Source of the DNA: Roseomonas alba
Lineage (GTDB): Bacteria > Pseudomonadota > Alphaproteobacteria > Acetobacterales > Acetobacteraceae
Assembly (NCBI RefSeq): GCF_019430885.1
Contig: NZ_JAHYBZ010000009.1
Coordinates: 1 to 64,000, forward strand
Reading direction: 5' to 3'
DNA: 64,000 nucleotides
This document shows positions 32,907-42,056 of the stretch, in pieces (position 1 is the first letter of the stretch; each line of letters opens with the position of its first letter). Under the pieces are notes generated by a model. That model ran no database searches. It saw only the letters and a program-made list of their open reading frames with translations, and was not told the DNA's origin. Both the position numbers and the translations under genes were made by a program.

Positions 32907-33205
32907 CGCTGCGGCTCGACGTGTTGCTGGCGATCCTGGGGATGGCGCTGGCGACCTATCTCTGCCGCGCGGGCGGCTACGCACTGTTCCGTGCCTTCCG
33001 GCCGCCGCGCTACGTCGAGGTGACGCTGCAGCATCTGCCAGGGCCGCTCTTCGTCGCCTATGTCGCGCCGACCCTGGCGAGCCAGGGGGCGAAGGGGTTC
33101 CTCGCGGCGGTGGTCGTGGTGGCGGCACAGGCGGTCACGGGGAGCCTGGTCGCGGCAATTCTCGCGGGCGTGGCGGCGATGTGGGGGCTGGGACTGGTGA
33201 TCTGA
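32903..33205 (+). CDS. azlD: AzlD family transporter subunit
   Basis: 100 residues, about four membrane segments; typical AzlD length. CRAGGYALFR and LPGPLFVAYVAPTL are family-like. The ATG overlaps the azlC stop (ATGA). Confidence 0.88.
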   Translation: MTLRLDVLLAILGMALATYLCRAGGYALFRAFRPPRYVEVTLQHLPGPLFVAYVAPTLASQGAKGFLAAVVVVAAQAVTGSLVAAILAGVAAMWGLGLVI

Positions 33206-33217
33206 GGGACGAAGGGA

Positions 33218-33320
33218 GGGGACCTTGCCCCCTTCGAACCAACGCCGCCACAGTGCGGGGCACTTTGGAATGCCGGGGGTCTGGTGGAGGGCGCGGCGGG
33301 CGGTTCCGACCCGCGGGCGC
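33218..33320 (+). repeat. Degenerate palindromic repeat, copy E
   Basis: GGGAGGGGACCTTGCCCCCTTCGAACCAACGCCGCC followed by GGCACTTTGGAATGCC: a diverged version of the repeat start, between convergent azlD and pbpC. Confidence 0.45.
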
Positions 33321-33324
33321 GCGG

Positions 33325-35325
33325 TTACGGCGTGGCGGAAATCGGGGTCAGCACGACGGTGTTCGGGGGCGGCTCTTCCGCGGCGCGCACGCGCACCTGG
33401 GCGGAGGTCGCCGCCCCTTCGGCATCCAGCACCGTGACGCGATAGAAGCCCGGGCCCGGCGGGGTCCAGGCGACTTCCCGCCGCGCCGCTTCATGTTCGA
33501 TGGGTATGCCATCCACCAGGAAAGCCAGGGGACGCCGCCCGCCGGCCGCGCGCAGCGTGACCGGGCCAGCGTCTGCGGTGAGCGCAGCGCCGGGCGGCGG
33601 GAAAAGCAGGCGAAGCCTGTCCGCCGGCGCCTGCTGGCGTGGCGCGTCGGCGACCACGCGCAGCCGTTCGCGCGGCGCCTCAGGCAGCAAGGCAAAGACG
33701 CGCGACAGAACGGGCAGGGCGCCCTGCCGCCCGGTCGCACCAGGCATCGCCGTCCCGTCGGGCCGGCCAATCCACACCCCGGCGATATGCCGCGCATCGA
33801 AGCCCATCGCCCAGACATCGCGCCCGCCCCAGGAGGTGCCGGTCTTCCACGCCACGCCCGTCCGGCCGCCGCCGGGGAAGTTCTGCACGAGGATACCGGC
33901 GACAGCCTCCGCCGCGCGGCGTTCCACGGCCTGTTGCGGTTCCTCGGCCGGGCCGGGCGTCAGGCGCAGCGGGCGCGACTGGCCGCCATCGGCGATCGTC
34001 GCATAGAGCGCGACCATCTCCCGCAGTGTCGTCCCTGCGCCACCCAAGGCGAGCGGCAGGGAGGCATCCGCCCCGCGCGGCAGCCGCGGTGCCGCGCCGG
34101 CCAGCTTCAGCGCCGAGGCGAAGCGCAGCGCCCCCACCTGGTCGAGCAGCGCCACCGCAGGCAGGTTCAGCGACATGCGCAGCGCATCGGCCGCCGTCAC
34201 GCGCCCAGCGAAATCACGCGAGAAATTCTCTGGCGCATAGGTCCCGAAGCGGCGCGGCAGGTCGGCGACGATGGTCGACGGCGTGGCGATGCCGCGCTCG
34301 AACGCCATGGCATAGAGGAACGGCTTCAGCGCGGACCCGGGCGAACGCACCGCCCGTGTCAGGTCCAACATGCCGGCGCGCGATTCCTCGCCCCAGGCGC
34401 CGCCGACCAGGGCGCGGATGTCGCGCGTTTCGATGTCGGCGATGACGATGGCGATCGCGGTGCGTTCGGGCAGCGTGTCCAGCGTGTCCCAGGCAAGGCG
34501 TTCCGTCGCGCGCTGCAAGGCGCCGTCGAGCGTCAGCGTCACCGTGGTCGCCGGCCGTGCCATCTGCCGCGACAGATGCGGCGCGAGGCTCGGCATGGCG
34601 CGGCGGCGATGCGGCATCTCGGCGGCCATCGCAAGCTCCCGATCCGACGCCGACATGCCGGAAGCCGGGCCGCCGCGCCGTGCCAGCACTGCATCGCGCG
34701 CCGCACGCGCGGCCTGCGGATGACGATCCGGCCGCAGCGAGGTCGGGCGCCGCGCGAGCGCGATCAGCAGCGCCGATTCCGCAGCGTCGAGCCGCGCCGG
34801 CGGCCGCCCGAACCAGGCCAGGCTGCCGGCACGCACCCCTTCGATGTTCCCGCCCTGCGGCGCCAGCGTCAGCCAGATGCCGAGGATCTCGTCCTTGCTG
34901 AACCGCGCCTCGAGCTGCACGGCACGGAAGATCTCAATGAGCTTGGAGCGCAGATTGCGCGGCCGCGGTTCCAGCAACCGCGCCGCCTGCATCGTCAGCG
35001 TCGAACCCCCCGAGACGACCCGCCCCGCGCGGACCCATTGGAACGACGCGCGCAGCAGCGCGATGGGATCGACGCCGGGGTGGCTGCGGAAGCGGCGGTC
35101 CTCGGCGGCGATGAGAAGGTCTGTCAGTTCGGTGGGCACATCCGCGGTGGTGGTGCGCAGGCGCCAGATGCCGCCCGGCGCGGGCAGGACGGTGAGGGTG
35201 CGGCCGTCGCGGTCGAGCACTTCGGCACCCGTGGCCTGAAGCCGCGTGAGGTCAGGCGGGCAGGCGCGGTCGAGCGCGAAGGCACCGCCGATCAACGCGA
35301 CGAGGAGGGCGCAGGCCCATTTCAC
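33325..35325 (-). CDS. pbpC: Penicillin-binding protein 1C
   Basis: 666 residues from GTG 35325 (the longer frame runs into a repeat). N-terminal membrane anchor ~2-18; transglycosylase domain with AAEDRRFRSHPGVDP (Glu ~75) and GGSTLTMQAARLL. Transpeptidase motifs SALK (Ser ~330), SLN and KTGTSWG (~494). The C-terminal BiPBP-type domain (~580-660) is present. Bifunctional peptidoglycan synthase. Genomic pairing with an alpha-2-macroglobulin gene (next gene) is well known for PbpC. Copies D/D' of the repeat lie between them. Confidence 0.93.
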   Translation of the reverse strand: MKWACALLVALIGGAFALDRACPPDLTRLQATGAEVLDRDGRTLTVLPAPGGIWRLRTTTADVPTELTDLLIAAEDRRFRSHPGVDPIALLRASFQWVRAGRVVSGGSTLTMQAARLLEPRPRNLRSKLIEIFRAVQLEARFSKDEILGIWLTLAPQGGNIEGVRAGSLAWFGRPPARLDAAESALLIALARRPTSLRPDRHPQAARAARDAVLARRGGPASGMSASDRELAMAAEMPHRRRAMPSLAPHLSRQMARPATTVTLTLDGALQRATERLAWDTLDTLPERTAIAIVIADIETRDIRALVGGAWGEESRAGMLDLTRAVRSPGSALKPFLYAMAFERGIATPSTIVADLPRRFGTYAPENFSRDFAGRVTAADALRMSLNLPAVALLDQVGALRFASALKLAGAAPRLPRGADASLPLALGGAGTTLREMVALYATIADGGQSRPLRLTPGPAEEPQQAVERRAAEAVAGILVQNFPGGGRTGVAWKTGTSWGGRDVWAMGFDARHIAGVWIGRPDGTAMPGATGRQGALPVLSRVFALLPEAPRERLRVVADAPRQQAPADRLRLLFPPPGAALTADAGPVTLRAAGGRRPLAFLVDGIPIEHEAARREVAWTPPGPGFYRVTVLDAEGAATSAQVRVRAAEEPPPNTVVLTPISATP

Positions 35326-35336
35326 GGGGTGCTGTT

Positions 35337-35460
35337 GGAGAGGGGCTCTGCCCCTCTCCAAACCTCACCCCGCCAAAGGACGAAAGGCCTTTGGAAACCT
35401 CGACTTGGCGCCGGGCGCCAAGGTTCGACAGACGAGGACAACGCGCGCCGAGCCCGGCGT
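35337..35460 (+). repeat. Palindromic repeat family, copy D
   Basis: GGAGAGGGGCTCTGCCCCTCTCC hairpin, ACCCCGCCAAAGG, AAAGGCCTTTGGAAACC, TTGGCGCCGGGCGCCAA. Full set of family blocks. It sits in the pbpC upstream region, between the A2M and pbpC genes. Confidence 0.75.
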
Positions 35461-35537
35461 TCGGAATCACGGCCAAGCGTCGAGCACCGACCATGCTTTC
35501 GCTCTTGGGCGCGCCCGTACTGCCCGACGCCAGGTGA

Positions 35538-35642
35538 CGGTTTCCAAAGGCCCTGTGGCCGATGGGTCCCCATTGACGTTGCACGCAACGTCAATGGGAT
35601 CCCGTGGTGGGGGAGGTTTGGAGGGGGCAGGGCCCCCTCCAT
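35538..35642 (-). repeat. Palindromic repeat family, copy D' with 14-bp stem
   Basis: Inverted relative to D. Contains GGTTTCCAAAGGCCC, a perfect 14-bp inverted repeat CCATTGACGTTGC / GCAACGTCAATGG with a 2-nt loop (35569-35598), and the GGAGGGGGC..GCCCCCTCC hairpin. No gene lies between 35,326 and 35,650. Confidence 0.75.
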
Positions 35643-35650
35643 CAGCGCCC

Positions 35651-38600
35651 TCACGGCTGCACCGTGATCCGCCCGGCATTCTGCCGCGCGAAAACCCCTG
35701 GCCGGTACATGTCCTGCACTTCCGCGCCCGGCAGTTCGAACACCCCCGGCGTGACCGCCCGCAGCCGCACCGCGATGCGGGCGAAGGGCTGGCTCTGGGT
35801 GATCGTCACCGCCGCGGCGTAGCGGTCGTCGAGCGCGGGCTGGCTGTCCACGGCGGTCAGCGTGCCGAGCCAGGGCATGCCGGCGATGTTGCCGGCCGGC
35901 AGGCGGGAGGCGATCTCCCAGCCCGCGGGCAGGCCCTGGATCATCATCGCCTCATGGCGGTCGTTGGTCTCGCTGCGCAGTTCCATCAGCAGGATGAAGG
36001 AGGTGTTCTGCGACAGCGCATCCAGGTTCAGCGGCTGGCCGTCCAGCGCGAAGAAGCGGCGCGTGACGCGGAAGCCGTTGCGCGCGGCGGGCAGTGGGTC
36101 GCGCGGGATGCCGGTGATGGACACGGCCTGCCAGACCGCGTTGGCACCCATGTTGCGGGCGGTGCCGGGGCCGGTCAGGGCGGTGATCACCACGGGCCGC
36201 GGCGGCAGGGCGGACCCGTTCACCGCGACGGTGGCGTTGCGCTGGCCCTGGCCGAGCACCTGTGCGGCGAAGACCGCCCAGGCCTGTTCCTGCGTGCTGC
36301 TGCGTGCCGGGGTGAAGTCGGCGCCGGGCAGCACCGACATGGCCGCGTTCAGGCGATCGGCCATGACGCCGCTTTCGCGCAGCAACGCGGCGGTGGCGAG
36401 CGCATCGCGCGACGCCGTGCCGTAGTCGAAGAACCAGAAGCGCCGCCCGGTCGCGGCGAGGGCCGCGGTGAAGGCCTGTTCCGCCCGCACCGTGTCGCCG
36501 CCGCGCGCGAAGGTGGCGGCGAGCTGGGCGCGGGAGATCTGCGTCGGCAGGTCGTTCAGGCTCTCGAACAGGCGGCGGGCGGCGCCGAGGCGCGGCTGGC
36601 CCGCGAGCGCGAGCGCATAGAGGCGATAGGCCTGCGCGGCACGCTCCTCGGGGTTGTCGGCGCTGGTGTCCTCGATGGCGTCGTCGAGGAAGCGCAGCGC
36701 CTCGCGCAGCGCGCCATCGGGCACCGTCGCGCCGGCCGTGCGGGCACGGATCAGGGCCTCCACGGCATAGGGGGTGAGCCATTGCTGGGTCTCACCGCTC
36801 GCGCTCCACATGCCGAAGGACCCGTCGTAGCGCTGGCGGTCGAGGATGGCGTCCACCGCGCGCTGCAGGCGGATGGCGCGGTCGGGATCGGCTTCCTCGG
36901 CGATGCCGGCGGACAGGGCAAGGGCGCGCGAGGCCGACTGCTCGAGGCAGGCGAGGGGGAAGTCCTCCACCGCGCGCAGCATCGCCGCCGGGTCGAAACG
37001 CACGGCCGCCCCGAAGGACGCTGCGGCGCGCCAGGATCCGTTGACGAAGCGATCCGCCGGCACGGGCAGCGGCAGCTCGACGCCCGGCGGCAACTCGATA
37101 CCCGCGACTTCCGTCACACGCGGGCGGGAGGAGCGGATGGTGATGCGGCTCTCCCGTTCGACGCGGAAGCCGTTCGGGCCGGTCACCGCCATGCGCAGCG
37201 TGCCGGTGCCACCTTCCGTCGCGCGCAGCGTGGTGAATGGCTGGGCACGGGCGCCGGTCGCGAGCGTCGCTGCAAGGCGCGTCGGCCCGACGATGGAAAG
37301 GCCGCCGCTGGTGGTCAGTTCCGCGACGATCTCGCCCTGCGGCAATTCGATGTTGTGCAGCAGGACGGACAGGCGGGCCTCGTCGCCAGGGGCGAGGAAG
37401 CGCGGCAGCAGCGCTTCGGCCACCACCTGGTCGCGCACGGTGACCGGCTTGGACGCTTGGCCGACGCGTGTGCCTTCCCAGGCGACGGCCATCAGGCGCA
37501 GCTCGCCGGCGAAGTCGGGGATGTCGAGCGGGACGGTCGCCACGCCATTCGCATCGGCGCGGACGATGCCCGAGAACAGCGAGACGATGCGCTGCGGCGG
37601 TTGCAGCGCATCCGCGCCACCATCCTCGTCGCCGCCCTGGCGCAGTACGGCGAGTTCGCCTTCCGCCGGCGCGATCAGCCGGCCGTAATCGTCGCGGATA
37701 TCGACGCCGAGCCGACGACGGCCCAGGAAATGCGCCGCCGGATCGGGCGAGGCGAAGTTGGTCAGGCGCAGGATGCCCTCATCGACCGCGGCGAGGGTCA
37801 GGAAGACCGGGCCGGAGGCATTGGTCACGCGGATCGGGACATCGACCCGCTGGCGTGGGCGCACCAGTTGCGGCGTGTCGATGGCGACGCCGAGGGTGCG
37901 CGGCGCCGGGTCGATGCCCACCCAGGCGAGGCCGAGCGCGCGGGCCGGCTGGCCGTTGCGGGTCTCGCCGGGGCGGAAGACGCTGACGGTGACATAGGCG
38001 CCGGGACCCCAGGCCGAATCGACCGGGACCTCGACCTCGGTGCCGCCCTGCGCGACGTCGATGTCGCGCAGCGAGACGAGGCGATCGGTCAGCACGGCGA
38101 TGGATGCGCGGCCAGCGAAGGGCGGGGTGATGCGGATGCGGGCCGTGTCGCCGGGCATGTAGGCGCGGCGATCGGCAGCGACATCCACGCGGTCGGGCAC
38201 CTCGGCCGATTCCACCCCGGCCCAGCCGGAGCGGAAGCGGATGGAGGTGAGGCCGAGCCCGTTGGCGTCAGACACCTCCAGCCGATAGCGGCCGAATTGC
38301 AGGGACCGCGCGAAGCGGGCGGGCTGTTGGGCGGTGACGCGGATTTCCTGCGCGTCCACCGATTCGTCGCGCCACACCGTCTCCCAGCGCGCGATGGACC
38401 CGCGCACGACGATGCGCCAGTTCGGGCGTTCCCGCACCAGACGCACGCGCAGCGTGGCATTGGTCGCGCGACCTTCGGGCGAGACGGCGGCGATGTCGAA
38501 GGCGGCCTCGCCGCCGGCGTCGATCGCGTCGTTCTCGAAGGCGGGCTTCACGCCGACCAGCGTGCCGCGGGCGCGCACCGGCACGGTGAAGCGGGTGCGC

Positions 38601-40759
38601 GTCTCGCGGCCGCCGGGCTCGCTCATCGACACGGTGACCTCGCCCTTCACCGGGCGCGTCGTGTCCGGCGCCTGGGGGAGGTCGAGGGTCAGGGTGGTGC
38701 GGCCCTGGTCGTCGGTCTCGGGGATCTCGAAGGTCATCAGGTCGGGGGCGAACTGCTCCTGCGCCAGGCCGAAGCGCCAGCCGCGCCAGGCCTCGAAGGG
38801 TTCGGGATCGGTCAGCAGGCGCATCTCGGCCTGGCCCGTCAGGCCCGAACCGGGGGCGCCGTAGAGGAAGCGCGCGGTGATCGGCACGCGCAGGCCGTTC
38901 GGGCCCGGCACCAGCGGGCCAGGGACCGGGCCGGCGGTGACTTCCAGGCGTTCGGGCAGGAAGGCCTCGACGCGGAAGGTCGTGCGGCCGACCGGGGGCG
39001 CGTCGGGGTCGGTCAGCGCCTCCAGCGTCCAGACGCCGAAGGTCGCGCCGGCCGACAGGCGCAGCGGCCAATAGACCGAACCATCATCCTGGCGCGGCGG
39101 CACCGTCTCGGCGGCGATCTGGCCGTTGGGGCGGCGCAGGCGCAGCCGGATCGGCAGGTCGAGCGGACGGCCCGCCGGGTCGCGGATCAGGGCGCTGGCG
39201 TTCACCGTCTCGCCGGGCCGGAAGATGCCACGGTCGAGCCACAGGAAGGCATCGACCGGCCCCGGTTGGGGCTGGCCGGTCGCCCCTCGGTCGGACAGGT
39301 CGAAGGACGCGGCTTCAAGCGACAGCGAGGCGAGGTCGTCATCCGTCTCCGCATGCACGGCGACGGGGGCGAGCGGGCCGGTGCCGCGCAGCAGCGCGAT
39401 GGGGAAGCGGGCGAGGCCCTGTGCATCCGTGCGGGTCTCGGCGAGGACCTCGTTGTTGCGCGCCATCAGCATCACGCGCAGGCCGGGCGTGACGGCGGCG
39501 GACTGGTAGCCGCGCGCCTGCACGGCGAGGCCGTCCGCCCCGCGCCAGGCGGTCAGCGCGATGTCGGTGACGAAGAAGGGCAGCACCGCGGTCTCGCCGC
39601 CGCCACGCCGCGCATCGGCGTCGCGCAGCACCAGCACATAGGCGCCGGGGGTCGCATTGCGCAGCACGTCGGGCAGAGGCAGGGCGGAGCGCAGGGTGCG
39701 GTTGGGCTGCACGCCGCGCAGCTCGGCGCGGCCCTCCCACAGGATGCGGCCGAGATCGTCGCTGATGCTGTCGGCGGACCAGGATTCCAGGGCCTCGCCC
39801 GGCGTCCAGTCGCGGCCGAGGGCGACGAGGTTGCGCTCGACGACGCGGACCAGGCGCATCCTCACATTGGTGATGTTGATGGTCGCGATGCCGAGGCGCG
39901 GGTCCTGGCCGCGCGGCAGGATGAAGCTGCGCGTATCGAAGGCGATGCGCGGGTCGCGGTTCGGCATGGCGATCGCGACCGGCGTGTCCTGGCGCAGGTT
40001 CTGGCGGTCCTCGCCCGGCAGGCCGGCGCGCAGGATCAGGCGGGTGGACGCCCCCCAGGGCAGGCCGGCGACGCAGATCTGATCGCCTTCGCGCTCGACC
40101 GCGAGGGAGGGGATCGGCGGGTCGGCGCGAATCCAATCGCCCGGATTCCAGTCGGTGCGGCGCGCGGGCGGGTTGGTGAAGGTGAGGCAGGCGCGGGCCG
40201 GTTCCGCCTCGGGTTCCGTGGTCACGCGGCGGACCAGCATGCCGGCGGCGCGGCGCGCGGCCTCAAGCCGCTGGCGGGATTCGGGGCTGTCGGAGCGTTC
40301 GAGGACGGCTTCCAGCGCCTCGATCTGCTGCACCGGGCGGTCGAGGCGGCGCAGCGCCTCGGCGATGACGAGCAGGGAGGGAACCTCGGGCTCGCCGTAA
40401 TTGGCGAGTTGGAAGGCGCGCCAGGCGGCCTGGAGGGCGCGCTGGTTGCTCGGCGGCTGGCGGTTGAGCTGGGCGCGGGCCAGGGCGAGCCACTGGTCGC
40501 CATCGGGGCGGCCCATCCCGATCCGCTCCTCCCAGGCTGTCGCGGCCGCGGCCCAGTCGTTGCGCTGTTCGGCCTGCATGGCGCGCTGCTCCGCGGCGGC
40601 GCGCTGCTGGGGGGAGGCGCCGGCGGGGAAGCGGCGCTGCATCTCCTGTTGATATTGGCCGGAGTCGCGGCCGAGGCCGGGCAGGTCGAAGCTCTGTGCC
40701 GAGGCGAAACCCGGGACGACCAGGACAAGGAGAAACAGCAGGCGAAGGAGCTGGCGCAT
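35651..40759 (-). CDS. Bacterial alpha-2-macroglobulin family protein (thioester type)
   Basis: 1,702 residues. Signal peptide 1-23 (LLRLLFLLVLVVPGFASA), without a lipobox Cys at the cleavage site, so likely soluble in the periplasm, unlike the lipoprotein form of E. coli YfhM. Multiple macroglobulin domains (for example GQAEMRLLTDPEPFEA) and the thioester ACLEQ at about residue 1,270 are visible. Family members trap proteases by covalent thioester coupling and pair with PbpC as an envelope-repair module. The only ATG with a signal peptide is 40759. The opposite strand carries an 1,861-codon shadow frame. Confidence 0.93.
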   Translation of the reverse strand: MRQLLRLLFLLVLVVPGFASAQSFDLPGLGRDSGQYQQEMQRRFPAGASPQQRAAAEQRAMQAEQRNDWAAAATAWEERIGMGRPDGDQWLALARAQLNRQPPSNQRALQAAWRAFQLANYGEPEVPSLLVIAEALRRLDRPVQQIEALEAVLERSDSPESRQRLEAARRAAGMLVRRVTTEPEAEPARACLTFTNPPARRTDWNPGDWIRADPPIPSLAVEREGDQICVAGLPWGASTRLILRAGLPGEDRQNLRQDTPVAIAMPNRDPRIAFDTRSFILPRGQDPRLGIATINITNVRMRLVRVVERNLVALGRDWTPGEALESWSADSISDDLGRILWEGRAELRGVQPNRTLRSALPLPDVLRNATPGAYVLVLRDADARRGGGETAVLPFFVTDIALTAWRGADGLAVQARGYQSAAVTPGLRVMLMARNNEVLAETRTDAQGLARFPIALLRGTGPLAPVAVHAETDDDLASLSLEAASFDLSDRGATGQPQPGPVDAFLWLDRGIFRPGETVNASALIRDPAGRPLDLPIRLRLRRPNGQIAAETVPPRQDDGSVYWPLRLSAGATFGVWTLEALTDPDAPPVGRTTFRVEAFLPERLEVTAGPVPGPLVPGPNGLRVPITARFLYGAPGSGLTGQAEMRLLTDPEPFEAWRGWRFGLAQEQFAPDLMTFEIPETDDQGRTTLTLDLPQAPDTTRPVKGEVTVSMSEPGGRETRTRFTVPVRARGTLVGVKPAFENDAIDAGGEAAFDIAAVSPEGRATNATLRVRLVRERPNWRIVVRGSIARWETVWRDESVDAQEIRVTAQQPARFARSLQFGRYRLEVSDANGLGLTSIRFRSGWAGVESAEVPDRVDVAADRRAYMPGDTARIRITPPFAGRASIAVLTDRLVSLRDIDVAQGGTEVEVPVDSAWGPGAYVTVSVFRPGETRNGQPARALGLAWVGIDPAPRTLGVAIDTPQLVRPRQRVDVPIRVTNASGPVFLTLAAVDEGILRLTNFASPDPAAHFLGRRRLGVDIRDDYGRLIAPAEGELAVLRQGGDEDGGADALQPPQRIVSLFSGIVRADANGVATVPLDIPDFAGELRLMAVAWEGTRVGQASKPVTVRDQVVAEALLPRFLAPGDEARLSVLLHNIELPQGEIVAELTTSGGLSIVGPTRLAATLATGARAQPFTTLRATEGGTGTLRMAVTGPNGFRVERESRITIRSSRPRVTEVAGIELPPGVELPLPVPADRFVNGSWRAAASFGAAVRFDPAAMLRAVEDFPLACLEQSASRALALSAGIAEEADPDRAIRLQRAVDAILDRQRYDGSFGMWSASGETQQWLTPYAVEALIRARTAGATVPDGALREALRFLDDAIEDTSADNPEERAAQAYRLYALALAGQPRLGAARRLFESLNDLPTQISRAQLAATFARGGDTVRAEQAFTAALAATGRRFWFFDYGTASRDALATAALLRESGVMADRLNAAMSVLPGADFTPARSSTQEQAWAVFAAQVLGQGQRNATVAVNGSALPPRPVVITALTGPGTARNMGANAVWQAVSITGIPRDPLPAARNGFRVTRRFFALDGQPLNLDALSQNTSFILLMELRSETNDRHEAMMIQGLPAGWEIASRLPAGNIAGMPWLGTLTAVDSQPALDDRYAAAVTITQSQPFARIAVRLRAVTPGVFELPGAEVQDMYRPGVFARQNAGRITVQP

Positions 40760-40895
40760 GATGGACCCGGGTTCTGGCGTTGCTGGCGGCAGCATGGCAC
40801 GGGACATGCCGATCCGGCAGCAGGGGGGTGATGGCGGTGTGAAGAAGCTCACATCGGCGGCCGTCTGAGACGGCCACCGAGCGGGACGCGATGCT

Positions 40896-41870
40896 TCAGC
40901 GCCGGGGCGGGGGAGGCAGGATGGCGAGGTCGCGCAGCACCAGGCGGTCATTCTCGATGGCAAGGCGTGCCTCGGCGCGGCCGCCGGTCGGGCAGCAGGG
41001 CTGGTCGGTCTCGCGCTGGAGGGTGACGGTCGCCATCATGCGGGCGAGATCGAGATTGCCGGAGCCGCGCGGCTCCAGGCCGGGCGGCAGCCGGCGGTCG
41101 AGGGCTGCGCGCCAGCTCTCGGCCTCGATGGGCTGCCATCGGCGGAAGGAGGCCGGGCCGGTGCGGTGGTACAGCAGGGGCAGGGGGGCACCGGCCGTGC
41201 CGACCTCTTCGCAGGGTATCGAGAGCAGCGTCTCGCCGCCCTGGGGGATCAGGCGCGGCTTCTGGCAGGCCGCATAGGCGAGGCGCTCGGCGATCTCGAC
41301 GGTCCATGATCCCGGAGAGCTGGGGGCGAGGACGACAACGCCGGTTTCATGGGGCATCTCCCCGCGCGGATCGGGCGTGTATTCGTAGAGGGCATAGGCG
41401 TAACGCCGGCCATCGACGCTGCCGAGCACGCCGAATTCCGCGACACGGCAGGCGCGGCGGCGCAGCGCGGGGCTGTCATCCTCCTCGGGCAGGAGGCCGA
41501 TGCATCGGCTGCGGACACGGCGGTCGGGAGTGCCTTCGAGCTCCTCCACAGACGACCAGCCCGCTTCTTCCCGCAGCGCCGCGAGACGGGCTTCGAGGCC
41601 GCGGCGCAGGGCGCCGGCGTCTCCTGCCTGGTTGCGCAGGACGGCCATGGCGGCTTCGTGCCGGCTGCGCAGCCCGTGCAGCCAGGGCGTGCCCTGCATG
41701 TCCCCATAATATGTCGCGACCTCACCTTCGAGGCGCGACAGGGCCGGATCGGCGCAGATGGCGCGCTGCCAGGCATCGGCAGGGGCGGCGCAGTCGAAGC
41801 TGGCGGCGCGGCAGGGCACGGCGAAGAGGGCCGCGAGGCCCAGGGCGGCGAGAAGCGTCTTGGTGGTCAC
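40896..41870 (-). CDS. Secreted protein with LprI-like N-terminal domain
   Basis: 324 residues. Signal peptide ~1-22. SFDCAAPADAWQRAICADPALSRLEGEVATYY (~24-55) resembles the LprI (lysozyme inhibitor) domain with two conserved Cys. The rest is soluble with several Cys pairs (CIGLLPEEDDSP, CQKPRLIPQ, PCCPTGG) and is unassigned. Lies upstream of the A2M gene in the same direction, consistent with a cell-envelope defence role (inference). Confidence 0.6.
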   Translation of the reverse strand: MTTKTLLAALGLAALFAVPCRAASFDCAAPADAWQRAICADPALSRLEGEVATYYGDMQGTPWLHGLRSRHEAAMAVLRNQAGDAGALRRGLEARLAALREEAGWSSVEELEGTPDRRVRSRCIGLLPEEDDSPALRRRACRVAEFGVLGSVDGRRYAYALYEYTPDPRGEMPHETGVVVLAPSSPGSWTVEIAERLAYAACQKPRLIPQGGETLLSIPCEEVGTAGAPLPLLYHRTGPASFRRWQPIEAESWRAALDRRLPPGLEPRGSGNLDLARMMATVTLQRETDQPCCPTGGRAEARLAIENDRLVLRDLAILPPPPRR

Positions 41871-42056
41871 GAAAGGTCCCGATGCGTGGTGACGGCGGGC
41901 CGGGGCCTATCGCAGGCGGCCGTGCGGCGCGGCGATCCTGGTCACCGTGCCCGTGCGGCGAAACACTCCGGGCCTGCGCCCTCCAGGCTCGCCATCGCGG
42001 CTCCGGCTGCTAGAGTGGCGGCCAATCCGCCTGAGATGGCGGGATTGGGAGGAAGA

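Noticed and set aside
32830..35667. 945-codon plus-strand frame across azlD and pbpC
   Set aside because: Overlaps three well-supported genes and reads as low-complexity Arg/Gly; shadow of pbpC.
35246..40831. 1,861-codon open frame on the plus strand opposite the alpha-2-macroglobulin gene
   Set aside because: Composition is Arg/Gly/His-rich with no domain, typical of an antisense shadow in GC-rich DNA; the minus-strand frame has a signal peptide and family motifs.
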